Shown: positions 15,678 through 23,956 of the stretch, in pieces
Layout of the letters: the number at the start of each line of letters is the position of its first letter
Numbering within the stretch: position 1 is the first letter of the stretch
Assembly: GCA_038251625.1 (NCBI GenBank)
Contig: JBBSBE010000018.1
Location: 1-42,673, forward strand
DNA length: 42,673 nt
Direction of reading: 5' to 3'
Source: JBBQXK01 sp038251625
GTDB lineage: Bacteria > Pseudomonadota > Alphaproteobacteria > Rhodobacterales > Rhodobacteraceae
Notes under the pieces: model-generated
The model's database searches: none
What the model was told of the DNA's origin: nothing
What the model saw: only the letters and a program-made list of their open reading frames with translations
Program-made: the position numbers and the translations under genes

Positions 15678-15700
15678 ACCGAAGGTTCGGGCTTTTCTTT
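15673..15700 (+). terminator. Intrinsic terminator of the DUF2853 gene
   Basis: CCTGAACC (15673-15680) pairs with GGTTCGGG (15684-15691) with one T-G wobble around a GAA loop, followed by CTTTTCTTT. The TGA stop (15675-15677) lies in the left arm, so the terminator is as close to the gene as possible. Confidence 0.8.
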
Positions 15701-15748
15701 CCCCTTCGCGCGCCGTAGCGTCCGCCCGTTCAGTCGGGCGGAGCGGTC

Positions 15749-16936
15749 ATGTCGTCACAGGAAGTCGAAGTAGAGGCGACGGTGCTGCCGATTATCGGGG
15801 CGGTGTCGCTGGGGCATTTGCTGAACGACCTGATGCAATCGCTGATCCCGGCCATCTATCCGATCCTGAAAGACAACCTGACGCTCACTTTTGCCCAGAT
15901 CGGGCTGATCACGCTGGTTTTTCAAGGCGTGGCCTCGGTTTTGCAGCCGCTTGTCGGGCTCTATACTGACCGTCGGCCCATGCCCTATGCCTTGGCAGTC
16001 GGGATGGCGGCGACGGGGCTGGGGCTTGTCCTTCTGGCCCACGCCACAGCCTTTGAAACGGTGTTGGCCTCTGTGGCCATGATCGGCCTCGGCTCTGCGA
16101 TCTTTCACCCCGAAAGCAGCCGCATCGCACGGCTGGCGGCCGGTATGCGGCCCGGCTTCGCCCAGTCGGTGTTTCAGGTCGGGGGGAATGCCGGTTCTGC
16201 GCTCGGCCCGCTCGCCGCGGCGTTGATCGTTCTGCCGCGCGGCCAGGTCTCGGTCGAGTGGTTCGCCGGGGTCGCCCTGATTGGCATGGTGCTTCTCGGG
16301 ATCGTGGGCCGCTGGTACGCAGTCGAGGGCGCCGCGCGCATGATCGCACGCAAGAAGCGGATCATCGGCACCGAACTGCCTGCCGCGATGGTTCGGCTGG
16401 CGCTGATCGTGCTGATTGCGCTGATCTTTTCCAAGTTCATCTATCTTGTCAGCTTTTCCAGCTACTACACATTCTACCTGATTGAAAAGTTCAGCGTCTC
16501 CACGCAGGACGCGCAGCTTTATCTGTTTGTCTATCTCGCGGCTGTCGCGGCAGGCACGTTTCTGGGTGGCCCGGTGGGCGACAGGATCGGGCGTAAGCGG
16601 GTGATCTGGCTGTCAATTCTTGGGGCTTTGCCGATCTCGCTTGCCATTCCGCATCTGGGGCTTACGGGCACGGTAATCGCATCAGGTGCCGCGGGCTTGG
16701 TGATGGCATCTGCCTTCCCCGCCATCGTGGTCTATGCACAGGAGTTGATGCCCAAGAGCGTGGGTACGGTGGCGGGCCTTTTCTTCGGCCTCGCCTTCGG
16801 CATTGCGGCCATTGGCGCGGCGGCGCTGGGCGTGCTGGCAGACCAGTGGGGGATCGAGGCCGTCTATCGCCTTTGTGCCTGGTTGCCCGCCATCGGTATC
16901 CTGGCGGCCCTGCTGCCGAACCTGCGATCCCGGTAA
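15749..16936 (+). CDS. MFS transporter, fosmidomycin-resistance (Fsr) type
   Basis: A 395-residue major facilitator with about 12 membrane helices. The Fsr-like N-terminus is visible (GHLLNDLMQSLIPAIYPILK). MFS loop motifs appear as LYTDRRPMPYA after helix 2 and as GGPVGDRIGRKRVIW between helices 8 and 9. The GSAIFHPESSRIARLAAG segment is typical of the fosmidomycin resistance group, which exports antibiotics or other small molecules. The natural substrate is unknown. It is a monocistronic unit between the DUF2853 terminator and a structured intergenic region. Confidence 0.88.
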   Translation: MSSQEVEVEATVLPIIGAVSLGHLLNDLMQSLIPAIYPILKDNLTLTFAQIGLITLVFQGVASVLQPLVGLYTDRRPMPYALAVGMAATGLGLVLLAHATAFETVLASVAMIGLGSAIFHPESSRIARLAAGMRPGFAQSVFQVGGNAGSALGPLAAALIVLPRGQVSVEWFAGVALIGMVLLGIVGRWYAVEGAARMIARKKRIIGTELPAAMVRLALIVLIALIFSKFIYLVSFSSYYTFYLIEKFSVSTQDAQLYLFVYLAAVAAGTFLGGPVGDRIGRKRVIWLSILGALPISLAIPHLGLTGTVIASGAAGLVMASAFPAIVVYAQELMPKSVGTVAGLFFGLAFGIAAIGAAALGVLADQWGIEAVYRLCAWLPAIGILAALLPNLRSR

Positions 16937-17105
16937 GTTTGCACCAAATACAAGGCAACCGGCCGTTGAGGCACGTGCCCGATTCGGACTAGCTTGCAAT
17001 CGTCAGGGCAGGAAGCCCGGGACCCTTATCAGAACACGTGCGGTGCCGGGGTTGGCACGTGGGGTGGATGGAGGGTCCCGTAGGGGTGCGGGGCCCTCCG
17101 TTTGA
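16937..17105 (+). other. Structured intergenic region, possible small RNA
   Basis: This 169-base stretch lies between convergent genes and is unusually rich in symmetry. It has the ten-base palindrome GGCACGTGCC (16970-16979), GGGC/GCCC around AGGAA, GTGCC/GGCAC (17043-17047 with 17054-17058), and the strong terminal stem at 17070. A weak -35/-10-like pair (TTGAGG about 16965, TAGCTT about 16989) precedes it. No protein frame or known RNA family was recognised. It may be only the fsr 3' end. Confidence 0.3.
17070..17103. terminator. Strong GC-rich hairpin between convergent genes
   Basis: GGAGGGTCCCG (17070-17080) pairs over 11 bases with CGGGGCCCTCC (17089-17099), with one wobble, around an eight-base loop, then GTTT. 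It sits just before the end of the EVE gene (17106). It probably ends transcription from the left and possibly from the right. The T run is short. Confidence 0.6.
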
Positions 17106-17525
17106 TCAGGGCTTTATGCCACCCATCCCGCAAACAATCCGCCATTCTTCGGGTGATACCGGTTGCACCGAAAGGCGCGTGTTGTTGACCAGAACCATCT
17201 TCTCAAGGCCAGGCTGAATCTTGCATTGTTCCAGCGTGACGGGCTGCAGGAACGGCCGCACGGCGCGGATCCACACGCAATCCCAACGCGGATCGTCCGT
17301 CGTACTGTCGGGCGTGCTCTCGCGGCACACTTCAACGATGCCAACCGCCTCTTTCCCGATGTTGGAGTGATAGAAAAACCCAAGATCGCCGATCTTCATG
17401 GCCCGCATGTTGTTGCGGGCCTGATAGTTCCGCACACCATGCCATTCTTCACCCTCGGAGCCCTTGGTCACCTGATGATCCCAGCCCCAGACGTCTGGCT
17501 CGGACTTGAACAACCAATACGCCAT
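17106..17525 (-). CDS. EVE domain-containing protein
   Basis: A 139-residue EVE (PUA-like fold) protein. The family signature is clear: AYWLFKSEPDVWGWDHQVTK, WHGVRNYQARNNMRAMKIGD, LGFFYHSNIGKEAVGIVEV and DPRWDCVWIRAV. EVE domains bind modified bases, including methylated or hydroxymethylated DNA and possibly tRNA or rRNA. The natural ligand of stand-alone alphaproteobacterial members is not settled. The start at 17525 shares one base with the stop of the YciI gene (TGATG), which indicates coupling within the tsaD-gpsA-yciI-EVE unit. Confidence 0.92.
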   Translation of the reverse strand: MAYWLFKSEPDVWGWDHQVTKGSEGEEWHGVRNYQARNNMRAMKIGDLGFFYHSNIGKEAVGIVEVCRESTPDSTTDDPRWDCVWIRAVRPFLQPVTLEQCKIQPGLEKMVLVNNTRLSVQPVSPEEWRIVCGMGGIKP

Positions 17526-17797
17526 CAGCCGATCACCTTCTTCCATTCCCGGATCGTCACACTGTCAAAAAGCCCCGCCTTGGCATAGGGGTCGGCTGCC
17601 GCCCAGGCCTGTGCCTCGGCCAGAGTCTCGACGTTCAGCATGATCAGTGACCCGACCATTGCACCGTCATCGTCCAGAAACGGCCCCGCCATCTCAACCA
17701 CGCCCGTGGCCTCGATATGTGCAAGATGGGCACTGCGGTTATCAAGGCGGGTTTGCAAATGCCCGGGCTTATCGAGACAGATCACGGTGGCACGCAT
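17525..17797 (-). CDS. YciI family protein
   Basis: A 90-residue ferredoxin-like alpha-beta barrel protein of the YCII family. The pattern is typical: MRATVICLDKPGHLQTRLDN, RSAHLAHIE with the conserved His, AGPFLDDDGAMVGSLIMLNV, and AWAAADPYAKAGLFDSV with the DPY motif. His and Asp of these motifs form the putative active site. The reaction is unknown in most members. It starts three bases after the gpsA stop and overlaps the EVE start by one base. Confidence 0.9.
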   Translation of the reverse strand: MRATVICLDKPGHLQTRLDNRSAHLAHIEATGVVEMAGPFLDDDGAMVGSLIMLNVETLAEAQAWAAADPYAKAGLFDSVTIREWKKVIG

Positions 17798-17800
17798 AGT

Positions 17801-18709
17801 TCACTCCGGTTTGAGGGGACGGGAAAGCAAGCTTTGGACAGCCGCATCAACAGTCAAGACACCGTCAATCAAGGCTGAAACAGTGCTGGAAAGGGGCATC
17901 TCGACGCCCTGCCGCGCAGCAAGCTGCACCACAGCACGCGCAGTGGCCACACCTTCCACGGTGATCGAGGGGTCGAAACCAAGGCCCGCACCCAAAGCCT
18001 CGCCGTACCGGAAGTTGCGCGACTGGGGGCTTGTGCAAGTCAGGATAAGATCGCCAAGCCCCGCCAAGCCCGCCAGCGTTTCCACCCTTGCCCCAAGCGT
18101 CAGCGCAAGGCGCGACATCTCGGCATAGCCCCGGGTGATGACTGCGGCGCGGGCCGAAACGCCCAGCCCAGCCCCCATCGTCACGCCAGCCGCAATGGCG
18201 ACCACGTTCTTGACCGCGCCACCCATTTCCGCCCCTACGACATCGGTCGTGCGATAAAGCCGCAGGCCTTTGGTCGACAACTGTGCCTGCAGGGCCGTGG
18301 CTTCGGCCTCGTCCGCAGAGGCAACTGTCATCGCGGTGGGCAGACCCATGGCCAGATCAGCGGCAAAACCAGGCCCGGTCAGCACTGCAATTGTGGCATG
18401 CGGAAACACGCGCGCGATGGTGCCCGAAGGACCAAGACCGGTGGTCAGATCCAGCCCTTTGCAACAGGCAACCAGCCGGCGCCCTTGCAAATGCCTTTCG
18501 TGAAGAACGACGAACCCTGACAGTGCTTGCATCGGCAATGCAAGCATCAGGGTATCCGGCAAATCCTCCAAATCGGCCAGCACAGTGACGGTTTCGGGCA
18601 ATGCCTGCGTCACTCTGTGCCGCCCCCATATCGCCACAGGCTGCTCCGCACCCAGCGTCATCGCCAGTGCCCGCCCAAAAGCACCGGCGCCAAGGATGCC
18701 GACACTCAT
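17801..18709 (-). CDS. gpsA: Glycerol-3-phosphate dehydrogenase [NAD(P)+]
   Basis: Reduces dihydroxyacetone phosphate to sn-glycerol 3-phosphate for phospholipid synthesis. The protein has 302 residues, slightly short for the family. The start at 18709 (MSVGILGAGAFGRALAM) overlaps the tsaD stop as ATGA. A Rossmann motif GAGAFG opens the protein. LTGPGFAADLAMGLPTA and GGAVKNVVAIAAG, with the catalytic Lys, follow, then GLGDLILTCTSPQSRNFRYG. The longer upstream frame lies within tsaD and is not used. Confidence 0.96.
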   Translation of the reverse strand: MSVGILGAGAFGRALAMTLGAEQPVAIWGRHRVTQALPETVTVLADLEDLPDTLMLALPMQALSGFVVLHERHLQGRRLVACCKGLDLTTGLGPSGTIARVFPHATIAVLTGPGFAADLAMGLPTAMTVASADEAEATALQAQLSTKGLRLYRTTDVVGAEMGGAVKNVVAIAAGVTMGAGLGVSARAAVITRGYAEMSRLALTLGARVETLAGLAGLGDLILTCTSPQSRNFRYGEALGAGLGFDPSITVEGVATARAVVQLAARQGVEMPLSSTVSALIDGVLTVDAAVQSLLSRPLKPE

Positions 18710-19779
18710 GCCTTCGCGCCCTTCTTGCCGCTGCCAAGAAGTGCGGGGCTGGCGGTATCCAGCGGCCAGCGCGGACGGGCCATCAGATCGAATCCATCCT
18801 GCCCACCTGCCCGAAAACGCTCGATGCCGGCCCATGCGATCATCGCGGCGTTGTCGGTACAAAGTGCCAGCGGAGGGGCCAGGAACTGAACCCCCGTCGC
18901 CTTGCAAACAACCTCGAGCCCTGACCGGATTGCATCATTCGCGGCCACGCCCCCGGCGACCGCCAGCGCGCCTACCCCTACCGCACCCAGCGCGCGCCGC
19001 GCCTTTTCGGCCAGCACATCGGCCACTGCCGCCTGAAACCCGGCGCAAAGATCGGCCCGATCCTGCAAGCGCAGGCCGCCCGCCTCTGCAATCAGCGCGT
19101 CACGGGTCCGTAGAACGGCCGTCTTCAGGCCGGAAAAGCTCATGTCGCAGCCCGGCCGGTCGAGCAACGGGCGGGGCAAGGCGAAGCGTCGAGGATTGCC
19201 CGCACGTGCTTCACGCTCGACGGCCGGGCCGCCGGGTTGTGGCAGGCCCAGAACCTTGGCCACCTTGTCAAACGCCTCGCCCGGCGCATCATCGATCGAT
19301 CCACCAAGTCGCGTAAACTGTTCCGGTCCTTCCACATGCAGAAACTGGCAATGACCACCCGAGACCAGCAACATGAGGTAAGGATAGGCCAGTCCATCCG
19401 TCAGACGCGGTGTCAGCGCATGGCCTGCCAGATGGTTCACCCCGATCAACGGCAACCCCGTCGCGGCACAAATGCCTTTGGCCAACATCACCCCTGACAG
19501 CACGCCTCCGATCAGCCCCGGTCCTGCCGTCACAGCCACACCATCAATGTCGGCCAAGGTGGTACTGGCCCGCGCCAAGGCGGCTTCCACGCAGAGATCC
19601 AGCCTTTCGGCATGCGCCCTTGCCGCAATCTCTGGCACCACGCCGCCGAACGCAGCATGCAACGCGGCCTGTCCCTCAACGACAGAGGATAGAATCACCC
19701 TGCCCTCCGGCCCGTCGCGCACCACCGCAGCCGCGCTGTCATCACAGCTCGATTCGATGCCGAGGAAAGTAAGGGTCAT
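18706..19779 (-). CDS. tsaD: tRNA N6-adenosine threonylcarbamoyltransferase TsaD
   Basis: Catalyses transfer of the threonylcarbamoyl group to A37 of ANN-decoding tRNAs. It needs TsaB and TsaE, and tsaE is at 5903-6385. The product of 357 residues starts MTLTFLGIESSCDDSAAAVV. An ATG two codons upstream (19785) is an alternative. The ASKHA-fold metal site is HLAGH (His116, His120). GPGLIGGVLSGVMLAKG, LLVSGGHCQFLHV and DMSFSGLKTAVLR are family motifs, and the C-terminus has CTDNAAMIAWAG. It is first in a leftward operon with gpsA, yciI and EVE. Confidence 0.97.
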   Translation of the reverse strand: MTLTFLGIESSCDDSAAAVVRDGPEGRVILSSVVEGQAALHAAFGGVVPEIAARAHAERLDLCVEAALARASTTLADIDGVAVTAGPGLIGGVLSGVMLAKGICAATGLPLIGVNHLAGHALTPRLTDGLAYPYLMLLVSGGHCQFLHVEGPEQFTRLGGSIDDAPGEAFDKVAKVLGLPQPGGPAVEREARAGNPRRFALPRPLLDRPGCDMSFSGLKTAVLRTRDALIAEAGGLRLQDRADLCAGFQAAVADVLAEKARRALGAVGVGALAVAGGVAANDAIRSGLEVVCKATGVQFLAPPLALCTDNAAMIAWAGIERFRAGGQDGFDLMARPRWPLDTASPALLGSGKKGAKA

Positions 19780-19827
19780 GGCCATGGCGGTTGCCCAAGG
19801 GTCGGGGGCCGGGGTAACACCGCAGGC
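19780..19827. promoter_or_regulatory. Divergent tsaD / hemD spacer
   Basis: Only 48 bases separate the two divergent starts, so core promoters for both must overlap the genes or each other. No convincing -35/-10 pair is seen. Expression of the two units may be mechanically linked. Confidence 0.35.
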
Positions 19828-20550
19828 ATGGCCGCACAATCCCGCTCGCCCCGCTTCTTGCTGACCCGTCCCGCCGCCCAAGGCGCCCGGTTTGGCCAGA
19901 CCCTGCGAAACCGATTCCCCGGCGCAGAGGTTGTCGAAAGCCCGCTGCTCGCCCCCTGCTTTTTCGCGCCGTCCCTGCCGCAGGGGCCATTTGCCGCGGC
20001 AATCTTCACGTCTGAAACAGGGGTCGAAGCCGCCCGCCGCCTTGGCCCCCCACTGGCAGATCGTGCTTTCTGCGTGGGTACCCGCACCACAACGGCGGCC
20101 GGGGCGGCTGGCTACTGTGCCCAGTCTGCAGAAGGGGATGCGGACGACCTGCTGGAAACAATCCTGGCGGCCGCGCCCACAGGCAGGCTGATCCACCTGC
20201 ACGGGCAAGAGACGCGCGGCAATCTGGTGGAAAAGCTGAATTCAGCAGGATTAGAGACGCTTTCGCTGACGCTGTACGCACAAAAGCCGCAGCCCTTCAG
20301 CCAACCGGCGAAGACGTTTCTGGCTGCAGGTGGCGCCCTTTTCGTGCCGCTTTTCTCGCCCCGGACGGCGGTTCTCTTTTCTACCGGGGCAAAGGAAGCC
20401 AAGGCATCACTCCACGTTGCGGCCCTCAGCCCGGCCGTGGCCAATGCGCTGCAGTTGCAGGCTGCTGCCCTTGAAACCGCCGCGCGGCCTGATGCCGATG
20501 CAATGCTTGATGTGCTCGATGCGCTGGTAGAGAGGGCAGGCGGCGCTTGA
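19828..20550 (+). CDS. hemD: Uroporphyrinogen-III synthase
   Basis: Closes and inverts ring D of hydroxymethylbilane to give uroporphyrinogen III for haem, bacteriochlorophyll and cobalamin. The 240-residue protein shows a poorly conserved but recognisable HemD layout. FLLTRPAAQGARFGQTL is at the N-terminus, AAIFTSETGVEAARRL and AFCVGTRTTTAAGAAG follow, LIHLHGQETRGNLVEKL opens domain 2, and ALFVPLFSPRTAVLFS sits near the end. Its position before a mitofilin gene and hemY is the usual alphaproteobacterial arrangement and supports the call. Confidence 0.88.
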   Translation: MAAQSRSPRFLLTRPAAQGARFGQTLRNRFPGAEVVESPLLAPCFFAPSLPQGPFAAAIFTSETGVEAARRLGPPLADRAFCVGTRTTTAAGAAGYCAQSAEGDADDLLETILAAAPTGRLIHLHGQETRGNLVEKLNSAGLETLSLTLYAQKPQPFSQPAKTFLAAGGALFVPLFSPRTAVLFSTGAKEAKASLHVAALSPAVANALQLQAAALETAARPDADAMLDVLDALVERAGGA

Positions 20551-20616
20551 GGCTTTGACGTCGACCAACTAGGCTTATCCCCATGTCCGCCCGTTCGTTT
20601 CTGAAAAGGAGCCGCC

Positions 20617-22005
20617 ATGGCAACCCCTGAGACCCCCAAGGCCGACGAAGGGCCAGCCAAGGACGAGGTGGAAGACGCTGTCATCGTGACGGATATGCGG
20701 GATACGCCATCCGAGCCCGAGCGTGAAACGATGATCGAGCCAGAGGCCAAAGAGCCAGAGGCCAGAACGCCTGAAGAAACGCTGATCGCGGCTGAGGCGC
20801 AATCTGATCCGTATCGTTCTGCCCCCCCCGTGCCGCCACCCGCCCGCACTGGCGGTGCCTTTGCTTTGCTGCTGGGCGGCGTTCTGGCCGCGGGTGCCGG
20901 ATTTGGCTTGTCGCGCGTCGTGCCGGAAGGCTGGCCACTCGCGGTTGGCGGCGGGGCCGATACGTCGGCCACGCTGGCCGCTCAATCGGCAGAGATCGCT
21001 GCGTTGAAAGCGGCATTGGCTGAATTGCCTGCGCCTGCCGATACGGGTGCGCTGTCCTCGCGCATCGATGCGCTTCAGTCGGCCCTGACCACATCCACCC
21101 AGGAAGCAGGGGCTGCCGTTGCGGAAGCCAATGCAAAGGCCGATGCCGCCACCGCCAGCGCCGCAGAGGCGATTGCCAGGGCAGAAGCCGCTGGCGGCCC
21201 TGCAGGCAAAGATCTGACGCCCGAGATCGAGGCGCTGTCTGCGCGCGTTGCAGCACTGGAGGCTGCCCCGCCCGGCACAATCATCCAAGGCGGCGACCCG
21301 GCTGTTGTCGAGGATTTGCGCCAAGAGTTGGCCAGCCTTCGCGCGGAACTTGGCGCGCAACAATCCGCGTCGGCCGAAGCCGTCGATGCGGTGAAGGCCA
21401 GCGCGGCCGAGACTGTGGCGGCGGTCGAGGCCGCTGCTGCCGAGGCGCAGGCGGGCGTTGCCGCTGCCCAGGCAGAAGCTGAAACCATGCGCGCCGCCGC
21501 CGAAGCGGAATCGAAAGCAACCCTGTTGCGCGCGGCTTTGGCGCGGGTACAGGCCGGGTTGGAAAGTGGTGCGCCCTTCGCCGCTGCCGTCGATGAGCTT
21601 GTGGCCGGCGGGGTCACTGTACCCGAGGCGCTGGTCGCCAAAGGCGCAGGTGTCCCGAGCCTAGGGGACCTGCAATCTGCTTTCCCCGAAGCCGCGCGCG
21701 CCGCCTTGGCGGTGAGCCTCAAGGCAACGGCGGGCGACGGGATGGCAAGCCGCCTCGGGGCGTTTCTGCGCACGCAAACCGGCGCGCGTTCGCTGGAACC
21801 GCGCGAGGGCGACGATCCCGACGCCGTGCTTTCGCGCGCCGAGGCGCTGGTGAAAGATGGCCAGATTTCAGCCGCCGTGGCCGAAATCGCGGCCTTGCCC
21901 GCAGAGGGGCAGACGGCGATGGGCGCGTGGGTAGCGCTGGCGCAAGCGCGCCTCGATGCGCAGGCCGCACTTGGCGAGCTTGCTGCCGCCGTTGGGGGGC
22001 AGTGA
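20617..22005 (+). CDS. Mitofilin (Mic60-like) family inner-membrane protein
   Basis: A 462-residue protein preceded by AAAAGGAG at 20605-20612. Residues 1-75 are acidic and cytoplasmic. One membrane helix follows (about residues 78-100, GGAFALLLGGVLAAGAGFGL). Residues 115-330 are Ala-rich coiled coil (AEANAKADAATASAAEAIAR). The C-terminal mitofilin-like segment has LGDLQSAFPEAARAALAVSL and DAVLSRAEALVKDGQISAAV. In alphaproteobacteria such proteins shape intracytoplasmic membrane, as Mic60 shapes mitochondrial cristae, and are encoded beside haem genes as here. It precedes hemY by one base. Confidence 0.85.
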   Translation: MATPETPKADEGPAKDEVEDAVIVTDMRDTPSEPERETMIEPEAKEPEARTPEETLIAAEAQSDPYRSAPPVPPPARTGGAFALLLGGVLAAGAGFGLSRVVPEGWPLAVGGGADTSATLAAQSAEIAALKAALAELPAPADTGALSSRIDALQSALTTSTQEAGAAVAEANAKADAATASAAEAIARAEAAGGPAGKDLTPEIEALSARVAALEAAPPGTIIQGGDPAVVEDLRQELASLRAELGAQQSASAEAVDAVKASAAETVAAVEAAAAEAQAGVAAAQAEAETMRAAAEAESKATLLRAALARVQAGLESGAPFAAAVDELVAGGVTVPEALVAKGAGVPSLGDLQSAFPEAARAALAVSLKATAGDGMASRLGAFLRTQTGARSLEPREGDDPDAVLSRAEALVKDGQISAAVAEIAALPAEGQTAMGAWVALAQARLDAQAALGELAAAVGGQ

Positions 22006-22006
22006 C

Positions 22007-23449
22007 ATGTTATGGTCGCTTCTAAAAGTTCTGATCTTCGTCATCGCCGTTGCAGCGCTGACCTTTGGCGCCGGGGTCCTTCTTGATACCGGCGGCGGCG
22101 TTCGCATCGCGGTGGCCGGTTGGGAATTCACACTCGGCCCGCTGCAATCGGTGTTTGTGGCATTGGTGCTGGTTTTGCTGATCTGGATTCTGATGCGCCT
22201 GACGGGCCTGATCGTTGCGACAATGAAATTCCTGAACGGTGACGAAACGGCGATCAGCCGCTTTTTCAACCGCAACCGCGAACGACGCGGTTATCAGGCG
22301 CTGACCGAGGGCATGATGGCGCTTGCATCGGGCGAACCACGCGTCGCCCTTTCGCGGGCCACACGGGCCGAGCGTTATCTGGCCCAACCGCAGTTGACCA
22401 CCCTGCTTGTGGCGCAGGCTGCCGAACAGGCGGGCGACAGCGCCCGTGCGACAGAAGCCTACAAAAGCCTTCTGGCGGATGAGAAAACCCGGTTTGTGGG
22501 CGTGCGCGGCCTTCTGAAGCAAAAGCTGGAAGAGGGTGATTTGCCGACCGCGCTGAAGCTTGCTGAAAAGGCCTTTGCGCTCAAGCCCAGGCATGGTGAG
22601 GTGCAGGATACGCTTCTGAAGCTGCAGGCGGGGCAGGCAGACTGGAAGGGCGCCCGCGCCACCCTTGGGGCCAAGCTGAAGGGCGGGTCGTTGCCCCGCG
22701 ATATCTACCGCCGCCGCGATGCCGTGCTTGCCTTGCAGGAAGCCAAGACCGTCTTTGACGAGACGGCCAGCATGGACGCCCGCGAAGCCGCGATCGAGGC
22801 GAACCGGCTGTCGCCCGACCTGATCCCCGCCGCCGCCATGGCCGCGCGGGGCCTTGTGGCCAAGGGTGACCGGAAGGGAGCCACGCGCATCCTCAAGAAA
22901 GCATGGGCCACACAGCCGCACCCCGACCTTGCCGCCGCCTTCGCTGAGATCGAGGCAGACGAAACCCCCGCCGCGCGGCTGAAACGGTTCCGCACGCTGA
23001 CCACAATCAAGCCCGACCATGACGAGACAAAGCTTCTGTCTGCCGAGCTTCTGGTCGCAGCCGAGGATTTCCCCGCAGCCCGTCGCGCGCTTGGTGATCT
23101 GCCGACAACCCATCCGACCCAACGCGCATTGGCGATCATGGCCGCAATCGAACGCGGCGAAGGATCGGACGATGCTGTGGTGCGCGGCTGGCTGACGCGT
23201 GCGCTGACAGCGCCGCGCGGCCCGCAATGGTGCTGCGACAAATGCCAGGCGATCCATGCGCAATGGGGGCCGATCTGCGACAACTGCGGTGGCTTCGATA
23301 CGCTTAGCTGGCGCGAACCGCCCGAAGGCAGCGGCCCCAGTGCCACCGGAACCGAGCTTCTTCCGCTCATCGTGGGCTCTTCTACGCCAAGCGCCGCGGA
23401 GATTGCCGAAGTCGTGGACGGCACCGAGGACATGAAGCCCCAGCGCTGA
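22007..23449 (+). CDS. hemY: HemY-like TPR membrane protein with C-terminal zinc ribbon
   Basis: A 480-residue protein. Two N-terminal membrane helices (LLKVLIFVIAVAALTFGAGV and LQSVFVALVLVLLIWILMRL) are followed by the HemY_N motif FFNRNRERRGYQALTEGMMA. Tetratricopeptide-like helices follow to about residue 400. The C-terminus carries a four-cysteine ribbon: CCDKC, 14 residues later CDNC, then GGFDTLSWREPP. This resembles the rubredoxin-like element of LapB and is seen in Rhodobacterales HemY. The family is linked to haem synthesis but lacks known enzyme activity. This is not the Gram-positive protoporphyrinogen oxidase also called HemY. Confidence 0.88.
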   Translation: MLWSLLKVLIFVIAVAALTFGAGVLLDTGGGVRIAVAGWEFTLGPLQSVFVALVLVLLIWILMRLTGLIVATMKFLNGDETAISRFFNRNRERRGYQALTEGMMALASGEPRVALSRATRAERYLAQPQLTTLLVAQAAEQAGDSARATEAYKSLLADEKTRFVGVRGLLKQKLEEGDLPTALKLAEKAFALKPRHGEVQDTLLKLQAGQADWKGARATLGAKLKGGSLPRDIYRRRDAVLALQEAKTVFDETASMDAREAAIEANRLSPDLIPAAAMAARGLVAKGDRKGATRILKKAWATQPHPDLAAAFAEIEADETPAARLKRFRTLTTIKPDHDETKLLSAELLVAAEDFPAARRALGDLPTTHPTQRALAIMAAIERGEGSDDAVVRGWLTRALTAPRGPQWCCDKCQAIHAQWGPICDNCGGFDTLSWREPPEGSGPSATGTELLPLIVGSSTPSAAEIAEVVDGTEDMKPQR

Positions 23450-23455
23450 AGATAG

Positions 23456-23490
23456 GGGCTACACACCGTGCGAGGACGGTGCTAAAGCCC
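23456..23490 (+). repeat. Hairpin after hemY
   Basis: GGGCT (23456-23460) pairs with AGCCC (23486-23490), and CACCG (23464-23468) pairs with CGGTG (23477-23481) around an eight-base loop. It lies six bases past the hemY stop and lacks a T run. It may end or protect the hemY transcript before the tRNA gene. Confidence 0.5.
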
Positions 23491-23538
23491 ACCCGCGCTG
23501 CATGGGCGCGTGGTTGCAAGACCGGGAAGTCAGAAGTC

Positions 23539-23614
23539 GCCGCTGTAGCTCAGCTGGTAGAGCACGTCATTCGTAATGATGGGGTCGGGGGTTCGAGTCC
23601 CTTCAGCGGCACCA
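23539..23614 (+). tRNA. tRNA-Thr(CGT), CCA encoded
   Basis: A 76-base cloverleaf. The acceptor stem pairs GCCGCTG with CAGCGGC, the D stem GCTC with GAGC, and the anticodon stem CGTCA with TGATG. The anticodon CGT is at 23572-23574, the variable loop is GGGTC, and the T-arm loop is TTCGAGT with two wobble pairs in its stem. The CCA end is encoded (23612-23614). It reads ACG threonine codons and is a t6A substrate candidate. It marks the border between housekeeping genes and the accessory region, and tRNA 3' ends are common phage and island attachment sites. Confidence 0.97.
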
Positions 23615-23956
23615 CTTCTCAATCCGGAACACAGAAAAATACTGAGGATCCTCCTGACGGAAGGGGGCTCCGGACTTTTGTTTTCTGGTGTCATTCAGCG
23701 TGATCCAACCGACGGTGGCGCTATCGGTGATACGGTCTGGGGATTGTTGAGTGGCGCCTGGAAATGGAACGCCCGATGTTCCCATACGCGATGACAACGT
23801 CCGAGGATGGAAGGTCAAGGTGCGGGCTTTGCTGGACCAAGCCAGAACCAAACCTGCGAACGCACAGGACAGTCATGCCTGAAAAGCAGACTGCCAAGCG
23901 CGCGGCCCTCCGGTAGATTTGCGGCCGAAACTGCCCCATGCCGGCCGGATCGCTCG
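23615..23956. other. Non-coding gap after tRNA-Thr
   Basis: No supported gene in this 342-base stretch. Its frames overlap the tRNA or lack ribosome sites and recognisable content. A possible tRNA terminator lies at 23650-23679. No second copy of the tRNA 3' end was noticed elsewhere in the window. Confidence 0.5.
23650..23679 (+). terminator. Possible terminator of tRNA-Thr
   Basis: CCTCCT (23650-23655) pairs with AGGGGG (23662-23667), with one wobble, around GACGGA. An eight-base spacer precedes TTTT (23676-23679), then GTTTTC. The long spacer lowers confidence. Confidence 0.35.

Noticed and set aside
16985..17100. SRP RNA or 6S RNA in the intergenic region after the MFS gene
   Set aside because: GTCAGG and AGGAAGC segments recall the SRP tip, but the symmetric loop pattern and overall fold do not match, and no 6S-like closing stem is present.
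23539..23614. Attachment-site repeat of the tRNA-Thr 3' end within the window
   Set aside because: No second copy of the TTCGAGTCCCTTCAGCGG segment was noticed up to base 42673. The other end could still lie outside.
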